Origin: Pseudomonadota bacterium | GTDB lineage: Bacteria; Myxococcota_A; Polyangia; Polyangiales; JAKSBK01 | Reading direction: 5' to 3' | Assembly: GCA_022361155.1 (NCBI GenBank) | Contig: JAKSBK010000275.1 | Location: 1-32,356 of the forward strand | Length of the DNA stretch: 32,356 nucleotides | Part shown: positions 8,377 to 15,224 of the stretch, in pieces | Layout: each line of letters opens with the position of its first letter | Position numbering within the stretch: position 1 is the first letter of the stretch | Made by a program: the position numbers and the translations under genes | Notes under the pieces: generated by a model | The model's database searches: none | The model's input: the letters and a program-made list of their open reading frames with translations, nothing else | Told to the model about the DNA's origin: nothing

Positions 8377-9135
8377 CTACATCGCGAAGTAGTAGATGAC
8401 GGCCAGGCTCGACGCCGCCCCGACCCCGGTCCCGAGGAAGGATTGCTTGACCGAAGCCTCCGAGCCCATGCTCTCAGCCGTCGCGGTCAGCGAAGCGTAG
8501 TGCAGCCCGGCAGTGGCCTGCAGCGAAAGACTGGGCAGGTCCACGAAACCGAAGTGCATCTCGGCGCCGACGCGCCCGCCCACCTGCAGCAGGAAGCCGC
8601 CCAAATCGGTCATGGGACCGCCGGAGCCGGACAGGAAGCCCAGGTTGAGCTCGGGTATCAACTCGAAGACCAAGTGCTTGTACGCACCCAGCACGACGGG
8701 CACGGCGCCGTGCAGCAGGAAGACGGTTGCCGACATCTCCTGCTTCGCTCCTCCGACCTCCATCGTGATGCCGGAGTTGGCGAACCCCAGCGCGGCCTCG
8801 ATGGCGAGCTTGTCGCTCGTCCAGTGGCGGATGCCGAGGGCCGGAACATCAAGCTCCAGCGGGTTTTCGTCCGTGCCGGCAAGGAATTGCTGCCGGCCGA
8901 AGTAACCGAGACCCAACTTGCCCACGACCCCTGCGTGGTCGCCCGATCCGTGTCCAGCGTGATCTCCGTGCGGCTTGGGGGCCGGTCCCCACTGGTGACC
9001 GGACGAAGCGTCGTGAGAAGCATGACCCACGTCACCGAGCTCGGGGTTGTCCTGGGCCCGAGCCCCGCTGGCAAGGCTCGCCAGCAGCGGCAGTGCCGCA
9101 GCTACCAAGGACCGACCAAACGACCGTACATGCAT
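8377..9135 (-). CDS. Putative outer-membrane beta-barrel protein with His-rich N-terminal segment
   Basis: 252 aa with a signal peptide (residues 1 to about 27, ending ASGARA). The mature N-terminus has seven histidines between residues 38 and 67 in Gly/Asp/Ala-rich sequence (GDHAGHGSGDHAG), which looks able to bind metal. The remainder is made of alternating hydrophobic strands separated by Gly-rich turns and ends in aromatic-rich VIYYFAM, as in small beta-barrel outer membrane proteins. ATG 9135 is chosen because TTGGA lies just upstream and the signal peptide starts there; the longer frame to 9387 is not credible. Minus-strand TTGATC (9270-9275) and TATGGA (9248-9253), 16 bp apart, could be its promoter. 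No family name can be given. Confidence 0.85.
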   Translation of the reverse strand: MHVRSFGRSLVAAALPLLASLASGARAQDNPELGDVGHASHDASSGHQWGPAPKPHGDHAGHGSGDHAGVVGKLGLGYFGRQQFLAGTDENPLELDVPALGIRHWTSDKLAIEAALGFANSGITMEVGGAKQEMSATVFLLHGAVPVVLGAYKHLVFELIPELNLGFLSGSGGPMTDLGGFLLQVGGRVGAEMHFGFVDLPSLSLQATAGLHYASLTATAESMGSEASVKQSFLGTGVGAASSLAVIYYFAM

Positions 9136-9482
9136 TCCAAGCCTCCGGGTTTTGGAGCAGGCCACGTGAGAGTCTTCTCGGGCTGGCGTTCCCAAGAGCA
9201 TCACGTTAGCCACACCCCACGGTCTGCCACAGGATCTACGCGACGCCTCCATATCACATCTCCTGGCGGGATCAAAAGCTTGCGGCGGGGAATCTTGGGG
9301 CCAAGGGCCCGCAACATAACTCGAGCCTTGCGACCGCGTTGCCGCGCGCCCGCGGGCCCTTGCGTCCCAAGGACTTGCGCTGCGCAACGATCGACTTCAG
9401 GCTCAAGGCTGGAAGGTCCGCAGTGCGACGCGGTCGGTGACTGCAGGGCGGACCCTGCGGGGGCTCGAGCCACGAGAGGCGT
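9136..9482. other. Divergent intergenic region between OMP gene and menG
   Basis: 347 bases without a convincing gene; the open frames seen are antisense, Arg/Pro-rich and typical of GC-rich noncoding DNA. The region should hold divergent promoters. The best candidate is on the minus strand (TTGATC 9270-9275, TATGGA 9248-9253). At 9441-9460 CTGCAGGG and CCCTGCGG form an eight-pair stem, one of the pairs a T-G wobble, around a CGGA tetraloop, 22 bases before the menG start. It could influence menG translation or mark a leader structure. GAGAGG precedes the menG GTG. Confidence 0.45.
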
Positions 9483-10256
9483 GTGACACCACGAGTACCG
9501 CGACAACCGCCAGCCGCGCTGCCGGTGGCGAGCATCCAGGCACGCTCCGAGTCGCGCGCGCTGGGTCACGGGCTTGCGGTCCGCTCGATGTTCGATCGCA
9601 TCGCCGCAACGTACGATCTGCTCAATCGCTTGCTCTCGTTCGGCCTCGACCGCAGCTGGCGCAATCGCGCCTTGGCCGCTTTGGGTGCGCGGCTCGACGC
9701 GGGGGCGCCGCCCGGCCCCGTGCTGGACTTGTGTGCGGGCACGCTGGACCTATCCGTCTTGACGCTGCGCCGCCTGCCGGGGCGTGCCGTGGTGGCCACG
9801 GACTTTGCACGGGACATGTTGGTTCGAGGCCGCGCAAAGCTCCGGGACCGAGGCCATATCGCCATCTCGGACGCTCAGAAGCTGCCTTTTCGAGAGCGCA
9901 GCTTCGCAGGGGCAATCTGTGGCTTTGGTATGCGCAACCTCGCTCAGCCGACGCTGGGTCTGGCGGAAGTACATCGCGTGCTCAAGCCGAAGGGTGCCCT
10001 CGTTGTCCTCGACTTCTTCCGCCCCACGCGCGCCACCACCCGGGCGTTTCACGCCCTGTACGGTCAGGGCGTACTGCCGGCCGTGGGCGCGCTGGTTTCG
10101 GGCGACCGCCATGCCTACGGCTATCTGGCTCGGTCCATGCGGGGCTTCGTCACGCGCAGCGAATTCGCTCAAGCCATGCGGGCTGCCGGCTTCCGCGATG
10201 TCTGCGAAACCGACCTGACCTTCGGTGTGGCTTCTTTGGTGGGAGGCCTCAAGTGA
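9483..10256 (+). CDS. menG: Demethylmenaquinone methyltransferase (MenG/UbiE family)
   Basis: 257-aa class I SAM-dependent methyltransferase of the UbiE/MenG family, predicted to add the final methyl group of menaquinone. Family marks are MFDRIAATYDLLNRLLSFGLDRSWR, the SAM motif at residues 80-90 and the UbiE signature segments CGFGMRNL and EVHRVLKPKGALVVLDFF. Motif I reads DLCAGTLDLS, where most members have a second glycine (GTGD); Leu replaces Gly88. The start is a GTG (9483) with GAGAGG close by; the next Met is already inside the domain at residue 36. The stop overlaps the ubiX GTG as GTGA, so the two genes are probably translationally coupled. Placement next to mqn genes supports a menaquinone rather than ubiquinone role. 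Confidence 0.92.
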   Translation: MTPRVPRQPPAALPVASIQARSESRALGHGLAVRSMFDRIAATYDLLNRLLSFGLDRSWRNRALAALGARLDAGAPPGPVLDLCAGTLDLSVLTLRRLPGRAVVATDFARDMLVRGRAKLRDRGHIAISDAQKLPFRERSFAGAICGFGMRNLAQPTLGLAEVHRVLKPKGALVVLDFFRPTRATTRAFHALYGQGVLPAVGALVSGDRHAYGYLARSMRGFVTRSEFAQAMRAAGFRDVCETDLTFGVASLVGGLK

Positions 10257-10840
10257 GACTCGTGGTGGGCATCAGCGGCGCCTCGGGCGCACCGTACGCC
10301 AAGCGGATGCTGCAGCGGCTGGCAGAGCAGCGCTCGTCGCACGAGGTGCAGGTGCTTCTATCGAGAACCGCCGAGCAGGTCTGGGCGCACGAGTGCGACG
10401 GTCACCCCCGAGAGCTCGGCTGGCCGACTTTCGCAGGACGAGACTACGACGCTGCCTGCGCGAGCGGGTCCGCCGGGTTCGAGGCGATGGTGGTGATTCC
10501 GGCCTCGATGTCGTGCGTGGCCCGTGTAGCGCACGGCATCAGCGACGACCTGCTCACGCGCGCCGCGGATGTGGTGCTCAAGGAGCGCCGCAAGCTCATC
10601 GTCGTGCCGCGCGAGGCCCCGTACTCGGCGCTGCACATGGAGAACATGCTGGCTCTGACACGGCTCGGCGTGCTGGTGATCCCTGCCTCGCCCGCGTTCT
10701 ACGCCCATCCCACGACCATCCGAGATCTGCTCGATACGGTGATCGATCGAGTCTTCGTGCACCTCGGGCTCTCGCACAGCCAGAAGCGATGGGGTTACGA
10801 GGTGCTTAGCCGCCACAAGACGACCCACGGCAATGCGTGA
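10253..10840 (+). CDS. ubiX: Flavin prenyltransferase UbiX
   Basis: 195 aa. UbiX joins dimethylallyl phosphate to FMN to make prenylated FMN, the cofactor of UbiD-type decarboxylases. The N-terminal GISGASGAPYAKRML is the flavin-binding motif, followed by VVIPASMSCVARVAHGISDDLLTRAADV, then LIVVPREAPYSALHMENMLAL and FYAHPTTIRDLLDTVIDRVFVHLGL, all typical. The GTG start at 10253 overlaps the menG stop and has GGGAGG upstream. In futalosine-type menaquinone synthesis a UbiD-like decarboxylase acts late, so this UbiX most likely feeds that step; that partner gene is not in the window. A 359-bp gap separates it from the next gene. Confidence 0.95.
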   Translation: MRLVVGISGASGAPYAKRMLQRLAEQRSSHEVQVLLSRTAEQVWAHECDGHPRELGWPTFAGRDYDAACASGSAGFEAMVVIPASMSCVARVAHGISDDLLTRAADVVLKERRKLIVVPREAPYSALHMENMLALTRLGVLVIPASPAFYAHPTTIRDLLDTVIDRVFVHLGLSHSQKRWGYEVLSRHKTTHGNA

Positions 10841-11199
10841 CGCGCTCGACCTTGCCAACCGCCTCTGTCTGGGCCCCGCCAGCCGCCTCTGGGCCCTGCC
10901 AGCCGCCTGTGGACCTCGCGGACCGCGCCCGTTCGCCGGTCCGGGACGCCAGCTTCCAATTCTCGGTAACCAGAGCAGGCCCGCCGGTCTCATGAGCCCG
11001 ATGCGATGGACCACGCCTTTTGGACCCGCGGAACAATCACTCATCCATTTCGCCGGTTGTGGCCACCGCTGGCTATGTTGCTCCTCCTCGAAGTATCCCC
11101 AATACTCCTCGTCGCGCCTCGCCGGCGGTGCCCAGTCCTCGCCGAAACACACGAGTTGTTCTTCCGCGGGCCCTTAGGATCCTGCTAGAGGAAAGCCGC
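10841..11199. other. Intergenic region between ubiX and the MqnE-like gene
   Basis: 359 bases. The first part holds a degenerate 20-bp repeat (listed separately). The remainder shows no strong plus-strand gene. On the minus strand a frame from ATG 11152 begins with unusually protein-like, acidic and aromatic residues (RRDEEYWGYFEEEQ) but soon becomes Arg/Pro-rich and runs into antisense ubiX, so it is not called. AGAGGA at 11187-11192 is the ribosome binding site of the next gene. Confidence 0.45.
10854..10917. repeat. Degenerate about 20-bp tandem repeat after ubiX
   Basis: Related units beginning GCCAACCGCCTCTG (10854), GCCAGCCGCCTCTGGGCCCT (10878) and GCCAGCCGCCTGTGGACCTC (10898) follow each other at spacings of 24 and 20 bases. 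The copies carry a few changes each. The array begins 14 bases after the ubiX stop and is clearly less uniform than the 18-bp arrays elsewhere in the window, which suggests an older, decayed array. Confidence 0.7.
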
Positions 11200-11730
11200 A
11201 TGGAACCGTTGCTCGAGCGTGCAATCCAGGAAGCCGACCTCGCGGATATCGCCTGTCGCATCCTACAAGGCGAGCATCTTCGCGGCGACGATCTCGCGCG
11301 TCTGCGCCGCAGCGACGTGCTGCTTGCTGCAGCCCTGGCAGACGCTTTCAGGGCCAGGTACCGGGGCGGCACGGTTCTTCTGCTGCGTGGCGAACCGTCG
11401 AGCTGCGCGCTGGACGCCCACACCGTCGAAGTGGATCTCGATCCCGTGCGTGGGATCACTGGACAGGAGGCCCTCGTGGAGGTCTCCATGGCACGGCTCA
11501 GCGTACCGGCCAAGCGAGGTATCGCGGTGTGCTGGAATGCGCTGGGAGTCGAGTTGGCCCAAACCGCGCTGCTCTTTGGCGCAGACGTGCTGTGGGGCGG
11601 AGTCGGCAGGCCCGGCGGCCTTCCGCTGGTGGGACAGGGCAGCCAGGCGGAGCTGGAGGGGCTCGTCGAACGCGCGGGCCGCAGCCCACGCTGGCACAGC
11701 GCACCTTGCGGGCCGGAGGAGCGACTGTGA
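11200..11730 (+). CDS. MqnE-like protein lacking the radical SAM barrel
   Basis: 176 aa with no CxxxCxxC motif. Residues 17-56 align with residues 8-48 of MqnE encoded downstream, sharing the pattern IAxR(I/V)xxGExL..DD....L...DVL....LA...R.R..G with one gap. Residues 119-133 (LAQTALLFGADVLWG) match the MqnE C-terminal AQVALRFGADDLDG at 10 of 14 positions, and the stretch before it keeps the spaced Ile, Trp and Leu. The central barrel of roughly 200 residues is replaced by about 40. It therefore looks like an internally shortened MqnE/MqnC-type paralogue. AGAGGA precedes the ATG at 11200 and GC-rich third positions match the cluster, so it is probably expressed. It cannot do radical SAM chemistry; a structural or partner role is speculation. 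Confidence 0.85.
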   Translation: MEPLLERAIQEADLADIACRILQGEHLRGDDLARLRRSDVLLAAALADAFRARYRGGTVLLLRGEPSSCALDAHTVEVDLDPVRGITGQEALVEVSMARLSVPAKRGIAVCWNALGVELAQTALLFGADVLWGGVGRPGGLPLVGQGSQAELEGLVERAGRSPRWHSAPCGPEERL

Positions 11731-11888
11731 GCTCGACCACGCCAGCAACCGCCTTGTTGCAACCAACCGCCTTGTTGCAACCAACCGCCTTGTTGCAGCC
11801 AACCGCCTTGTTGCAGCCAACCGCCTTGTTGCAACCAACCGCAGGGCCGAGCCCTACCGTTCCGGTTCGAAGCGAGGTGGTGAAATGA
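11727..11888 (+). CDS. Possible 53-aa repeat peptide (ALLQPT x5) between MqnE-like gene and mqnE
   Basis: A GTG at 11727 overlaps the upstream stop (GTGA), has GGAGGAG at 11714-11720 six bases before it, and reads to a TGA at 11886-11888 that overlaps the mqnE start (ATGA). The product would be SSTTPAT, five copies of a six-residue unit (ALLQPT), then AGPSPTVPVRSEVVK. The double four-base overlap and strong ribosome binding site favour translation. Against this, the 18-bp repeat is open in all six frames, so the length of the frame proves nothing, and the peptide has no known counterpart. It may be a coupling ORF that lets ribosomes cross the array, or chance. Confidence 0.35.
   Translation: MSSTTPATALLQPTALLQPTALLQPTALLQPTALLQPTAGPSPTVPVRSEVVK
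11746..11842. repeat. 18-bp tandem repeat array inside the menaquinone cluster
   Basis: Five full copies of CAACCGCCTTGTTGCAAC, the third and fourth with one A-to-G change near the end, start at 11746, 11764, 11782, 11800 and 11818, followed by seven bases of a sixth. The array occupies most of the 154-bp junction between the MqnE-like gene and mqnE. Each unit holds a local GTTGCAAC-type inverted symmetry and no stop codon in any frame. Changes in copy number would keep all reading frames in phase. Confidence 0.95.
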
Positions 11889-13048
11889 GAGGGCGCATCG
11901 ACGGGATTGCCGCGCGGGTGCGCAGAGGCGAACGGCTGTGCTTTGACGACGCAATGGCGCTCTTTTTGGAACCCGACGTGCTCGCCGTGGGGTCCCTGGC
12001 AAACGAAATGCGGGAGCGGCTGCATGGGGATCGCACCTATTTCAACGTGAACATGCGCTTCGAGGCCACCAATGTGTGCGAGGCTTCCTGCCGCTTCTGC
12101 GCGTTTGCCAAGCTCGAAGAAGGGGCTGCGGGCGCCCATACCACGACCCTCGCACAAGCGCGGGAGGCTCTCGAGGCTCACCCCGACCCGGGCCTGACCG
12201 AGCTGCACATGGTCAACGGCTTACACCCCGGTTTGCCGTTCGAGTGGTACGAAGACCTGCTTCGGGGTTTCAAGCGCGTGCGTCCGTCGATCCACCTGAA
12301 ATGCTTCACCGCGGTCGAGATCCACTACTTCGCGCAGAAGTTCCACATGACCTACAGCGAGGTGCTGAAACGCCTGCGCGACGCCGGCTTGGGCTCGCTG
12401 CCCGGTGGCGGGGCCGAGATCTTCCACCCCGACGTGCGCCAGCGCATCGCCCGAGACAAAGCCGACGCCGGCCAGTACCTGGCCGTACATGACACGGCCC
12501 ACCAACTGGGCATCGCCAGCAACTGCACGATGCTCTATGGACACGTCGAGACCTTCGAGCACCGAGTCGACCATCTGCTGCGCCTGCGCGAGCAGCAGGA
12601 TCGCTCCGGCGGATTCCAGTGTTTCGTTCCACTTGCTTTCCACAATGAAAACAACAGCTTGAAGCGTCTGCCAGAGCCTACCGCGATCGACGATCTGCGC
12701 ACGATGGCGGTCAGCCGCCTGCTGCTCGACAACATCCCTCACATCAAGGCGTATTGGGTCTCGTTGACGGTGCCCACAGCGCAGGTGGCACTCCGCTTCG
12801 GGGCAGACGATCTGGACGGCACGATCGTTCACGAAACCATCTACCATGCCGCCGGAAGCACCGCGCCCATGGCCCTCACGCGCGACGAGCTCATACGACT
12901 GATTCGCGAGGCGGGACGCGTGCCAATCGAGCGCGGCACACTGTACGACGTGATCGAGGAGCTGTCACCCAAGCCACCCGAAGCCGCCCGCAAGGTCAGA
13001 GAACGGCACCTCCCGAGCCGAGCCTTGCGGCTTGCCGACAGGGCTTGA
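11885..13048 (+). CDS. mqnE: Aminofutalosine synthase MqnE (radical SAM)
   Basis: 387-aa radical SAM enzyme that joins SAM-derived adenosine to 3-(1-carboxyvinyloxy)benzoate to give aminofutalosine, the second step of the futalosine menaquinone route. The cluster motif is CEASCRFC at residues 65-72. Family segments include TELHMVNGLHPGLPFEWYED, LPGGGAEIFHPDVR, ASNCTMLYGHVE, FVPLAFHNENN and AQVALRFGADDLDGTIVHE. The last of these and KFHMTYSEVLKRLRDAG distinguish it from MqnC. The ATG at 11885 follows GAGGTGG and is the first Met before the conserved N-terminus; the longer upstream frame only translates the 18-bp array. It is followed by the mqnA-mqnC gene after 14 bases, indicating one transcript. 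Confidence 0.95.
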   Translation: MRGRIDGIAARVRRGERLCFDDAMALFLEPDVLAVGSLANEMRERLHGDRTYFNVNMRFEATNVCEASCRFCAFAKLEEGAAGAHTTTLAQAREALEAHPDPGLTELHMVNGLHPGLPFEWYEDLLRGFKRVRPSIHLKCFTAVEIHYFAQKFHMTYSEVLKRLRDAGLGSLPGGGAEIFHPDVRQRIARDKADAGQYLAVHDTAHQLGIASNCTMLYGHVETFEHRVDHLLRLREQQDRSGGFQCFVPLAFHNENNSLKRLPEPTAIDDLRTMAVSRLLLDNIPHIKAYWVSLTVPTAQVALRFGADDLDGTIVHETIYHAAGSTAPMALTRDELIRLIREAGRVPIERGTLYDVIEELSPKPPEAARKVRERHLPSRALRLADRA

Positions 13049-13062
13049 TCGAGCGAAGGCAC

Positions 13063-15132
13063 ATGAACCACAAGCCAGAGAAGTCGAGCACGCCACCCTT
13101 GCAAACCCGCGAGCCGGCGCCACGCAAGAAGCTGGTGGCGAATCGTTACGGTAGCGCGCCCAAAGCGGCCGCGCCTGAACAGCTCCGGCTCGTGGGCGTG
13201 AGCTACCTCAACGCTCAGCCGGTCCTACACGGGCTGCTGCAGGGGCTCGGCGCAGGTCGCATATGCTTGCGACTCGCCACACCGTCGGAGCTGAGTCGCA
13301 AGCTCCTCGAAGATGAAGCGGACGCGGCTCTGGCCCCCACGGCCACGTTGGCCAACCACGGAGCGCTCGAGCTCGTTCCAGGCATCGGGATCGGCTGCGA
13401 CGGTGCCGTGGGCTCGGTGCTCGTGCTCGGGGAGCGCCCCCTCGAGGAGCTCGACACGCTGCTGCTCGATTCCTCCAGCCGCACCAGCGTAACCCTGGCT
13501 CGCCTCGTGGCCCGGCGGCTCAGGCGCGGCGGTGAGCCCAGGTGCTGGATTCATGCCCCCCAGGACATCCCGGAGCGTATCGGTGGCCGCACCGGCGGGC
13601 TGCTGATCGGAGATGCGGCGCTGGCTCAGCGGCAGCGCTTTCCCTACCAACTCGACCTGGGCGAAGCCTGGACAAAGTGGACCGGTTTGCCCTTCGTCTT
13701 TGCAGCTTGGGCGGCGCGCCCCGGCCTCCTGCAGCGTGGCGATGTGCTGCTTCTCGAAGCCTCCCTCGCTGCGGGCCTGAATGCAAGAGGCTCGATTGCA
13801 GAAGCCTGGGCTCGGGAACACGGTGGCGACGCGGGTGGTTACCTGCGCTACTTGACCGAAGGCGTGCGTTACGAGCTCGACGATTCCGCACTCGCCGGAG
13901 CCCGCGAGTTCCTCGAACGCGCGGCCGAGGCAGGCTTGCTTCCCCCGTGTGAGCTCACGTTCGTTGGCAAACGGAAGCAAGCCACCGGAGGACAGCGTCG
14001 CGGAAACGGTCTGTCGCAACCGAACCATCGAGAGGCACGGACGCGCGCAGGCGACACCCGTGCATCGCTCGATGGTCTGCTCGAACGGGGCGCTCGCGGG
14101 GGGCGCCTGTCCTTCGAAGACGCAATGGCCCTGGGACGCGACGCCACTACCCACGAGCTGGGGTGGGCCGCGGATCGGCGGCGCCGACAGCTGCATCCGG
14201 ACAACGTGGTCACCTACATCGTCGACCGCAACATCAACTACACCAACGTGTGTACGACCTCCTGCCGCTTCTGCGCGTTCTATCGCCCCGTCAACCACCG
14301 CGAGGGCTATGTCTTGTCGCGTGACGAGCTTGCCAGCAAGATTCGCGAAACCGTGGATGCCGGCGGAGTTCAGATTCTGTTGCAGGGAGGGCTCAACCCC
14401 GAGCTGCATCTCGAATGGTACGAGGACCTGTTTCGCTGGATGAAGCGGAAGTTTCCGATCGCCTTGCACGCACTGAGCCCCGAGGAGATTCTGCATCTGG
14501 CGCGCCTCGAGGATCTGCCCGTTGAGGAGGTGCTCAAGCGCCTGCGCGCGGCTGGCATGGATTCCCTGCCCGGCGGTGGCGCCGAAGTGCTTACGGACCG
14601 CGTCCGCCGCAAGATCGCGGCGGCGAAGTGCACCAGCCTCGAGTGGCTCGAAGTCATGCGCAGCGCGCACCACCTCGGCATGCGAAGCACGGCTACCATG
14701 ATGTTCGGCACTGCGGACACACTGGCGGACCGCGTACTGCATCTTCTGAAGATCCGCCAACTGCAGGACGAAACCGAGGGATTCACCGCGTTCATCTGCT
14801 GGGACTACCAGCACGAGCAAGGCACGCGCGCCGTCGCGGGCGAAACGGGCACGGTGCTCTACTTGCGGACGCAGGCTCTCGCCCGCCTCGTACTGGACAA
14901 CGTCAGCAATATCCAATCCTCCTGGGTCACGCAGGGTCCTGGCATAGGCCAGCTAGCGCTGCGCTTCGGCGCCAACGATATGGGAAGCGTCATGTTCGAA
15001 GAGAACGTGGTTTCCTCCGCAGGAACCACGTTCGCCATGGACGCGCAGCAAATCGAGCGTCACGCCCGCGCTGCCGGGTTCAAGGTGGCCAGACGCAATA
15101 TGCGCTACGAACGCTTGGCCGAGCCCTGCTAA
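13063..15132 (+). CDS. mqnA-mqnC: Fused chorismate dehydratase and dehypoxanthine futalosine cyclase (MqnA-MqnC)
   Basis: One uninterrupted 689-aa frame carries two enzymes. Residues about 39-303 are MqnA (chorismate dehydratase): GVSYLNAQPVLHGL, DAALAPTATLANHG, LDSSSRTSVTLARL, FVFAAWAARPG. Residues about 334-689 are MqnC (cyclises dehypoxanthine futalosine): radical SAM motif CTTSCRFC at 397-404, then LLQGGLNPELHLEWYEDLF, LPGGGAEVLTDRVR, RSTATMMFGT and QLALRFGANDMGSVMFEENVVSSAG. A polar linker of about 30 residues joins them. The first 38 residues are Pro/Lys-rich and probably disordered. GAAGG lies just before the ATG. MqnA and MqnC catalyse non-consecutive steps, so channelling is not obvious. 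Both halves look intact. Confidence 0.93.
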   Translation: MNHKPEKSSTPPLQTREPAPRKKLVANRYGSAPKAAAPEQLRLVGVSYLNAQPVLHGLLQGLGAGRICLRLATPSELSRKLLEDEADAALAPTATLANHGALELVPGIGIGCDGAVGSVLVLGERPLEELDTLLLDSSSRTSVTLARLVARRLRRGGEPRCWIHAPQDIPERIGGRTGGLLIGDAALAQRQRFPYQLDLGEAWTKWTGLPFVFAAWAARPGLLQRGDVLLLEASLAAGLNARGSIAEAWAREHGGDAGGYLRYLTEGVRYELDDSALAGAREFLERAAEAGLLPPCELTFVGKRKQATGGQRRGNGLSQPNHREARTRAGDTRASLDGLLERGARGGRLSFEDAMALGRDATTHELGWAADRRRRQLHPDNVVTYIVDRNINYTNVCTTSCRFCAFYRPVNHREGYVLSRDELASKIRETVDAGGVQILLQGGLNPELHLEWYEDLFRWMKRKFPIALHALSPEEILHLARLEDLPVEEVLKRLRAAGMDSLPGGGAEVLTDRVRRKIAAAKCTSLEWLEVMRSAHHLGMRSTATMMFGTADTLADRVLHLLKIRQLQDETEGFTAFICWDYQHEQGTRAVAGETGTVLYLRTQALARLVLDNVSNIQSSWVTQGPGIGQLALRFGANDMGSVMFEENVVSSAGTTFAMDAQQIERHARAAGFKVARRNMRYERLAEPC

Positions 15133-15224
15133 GGGCCCGCCAGAGCCAGCGCGCCCGCAGGCATGCGGTTGGAATCGACACTGCCCGCAGGAATAGCAGC
15201 GCTAGTTCGAGGACGTAAGCGGCT

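Noticed and set aside
9441-9460. Riboswitch before menG
   Set aside because: A single eight-pair stem with a tetraloop does not match any riboswitch class I know; it is mentioned only as a hairpin in the gap entry.
10358-11152. Minus-strand 264-aa frame with an acidic, aromatic-rich beginning
   Set aside because: After about 55 residues it turns Arg/Pro-rich across the 20-bp repeat and then runs antisense through ubiX. No family was recognised. A short real gene or remnant at 10980-11152 cannot be excluded.
1-11842. CRISPR array as explanation for the 18-bp repeats
   Set aside because: The units are directly adjacent with no spacers and no cas gene is present.
11219-11884. Upstream extension of mqnE through the 18-bp array
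   Set aside because: It overlaps the MqnE-like gene in another frame and translates the array as NRLVAT repeats. The ATG at 11885 has its own GAGGTGG and starts the conserved domain.
12754-13062. Upstream extension of the mqnA-mqnC frame
   Set aside because: It lies inside mqnE in another frame and is not similar to MqnA. The ATG at 13063 with GAAGG is sufficient.
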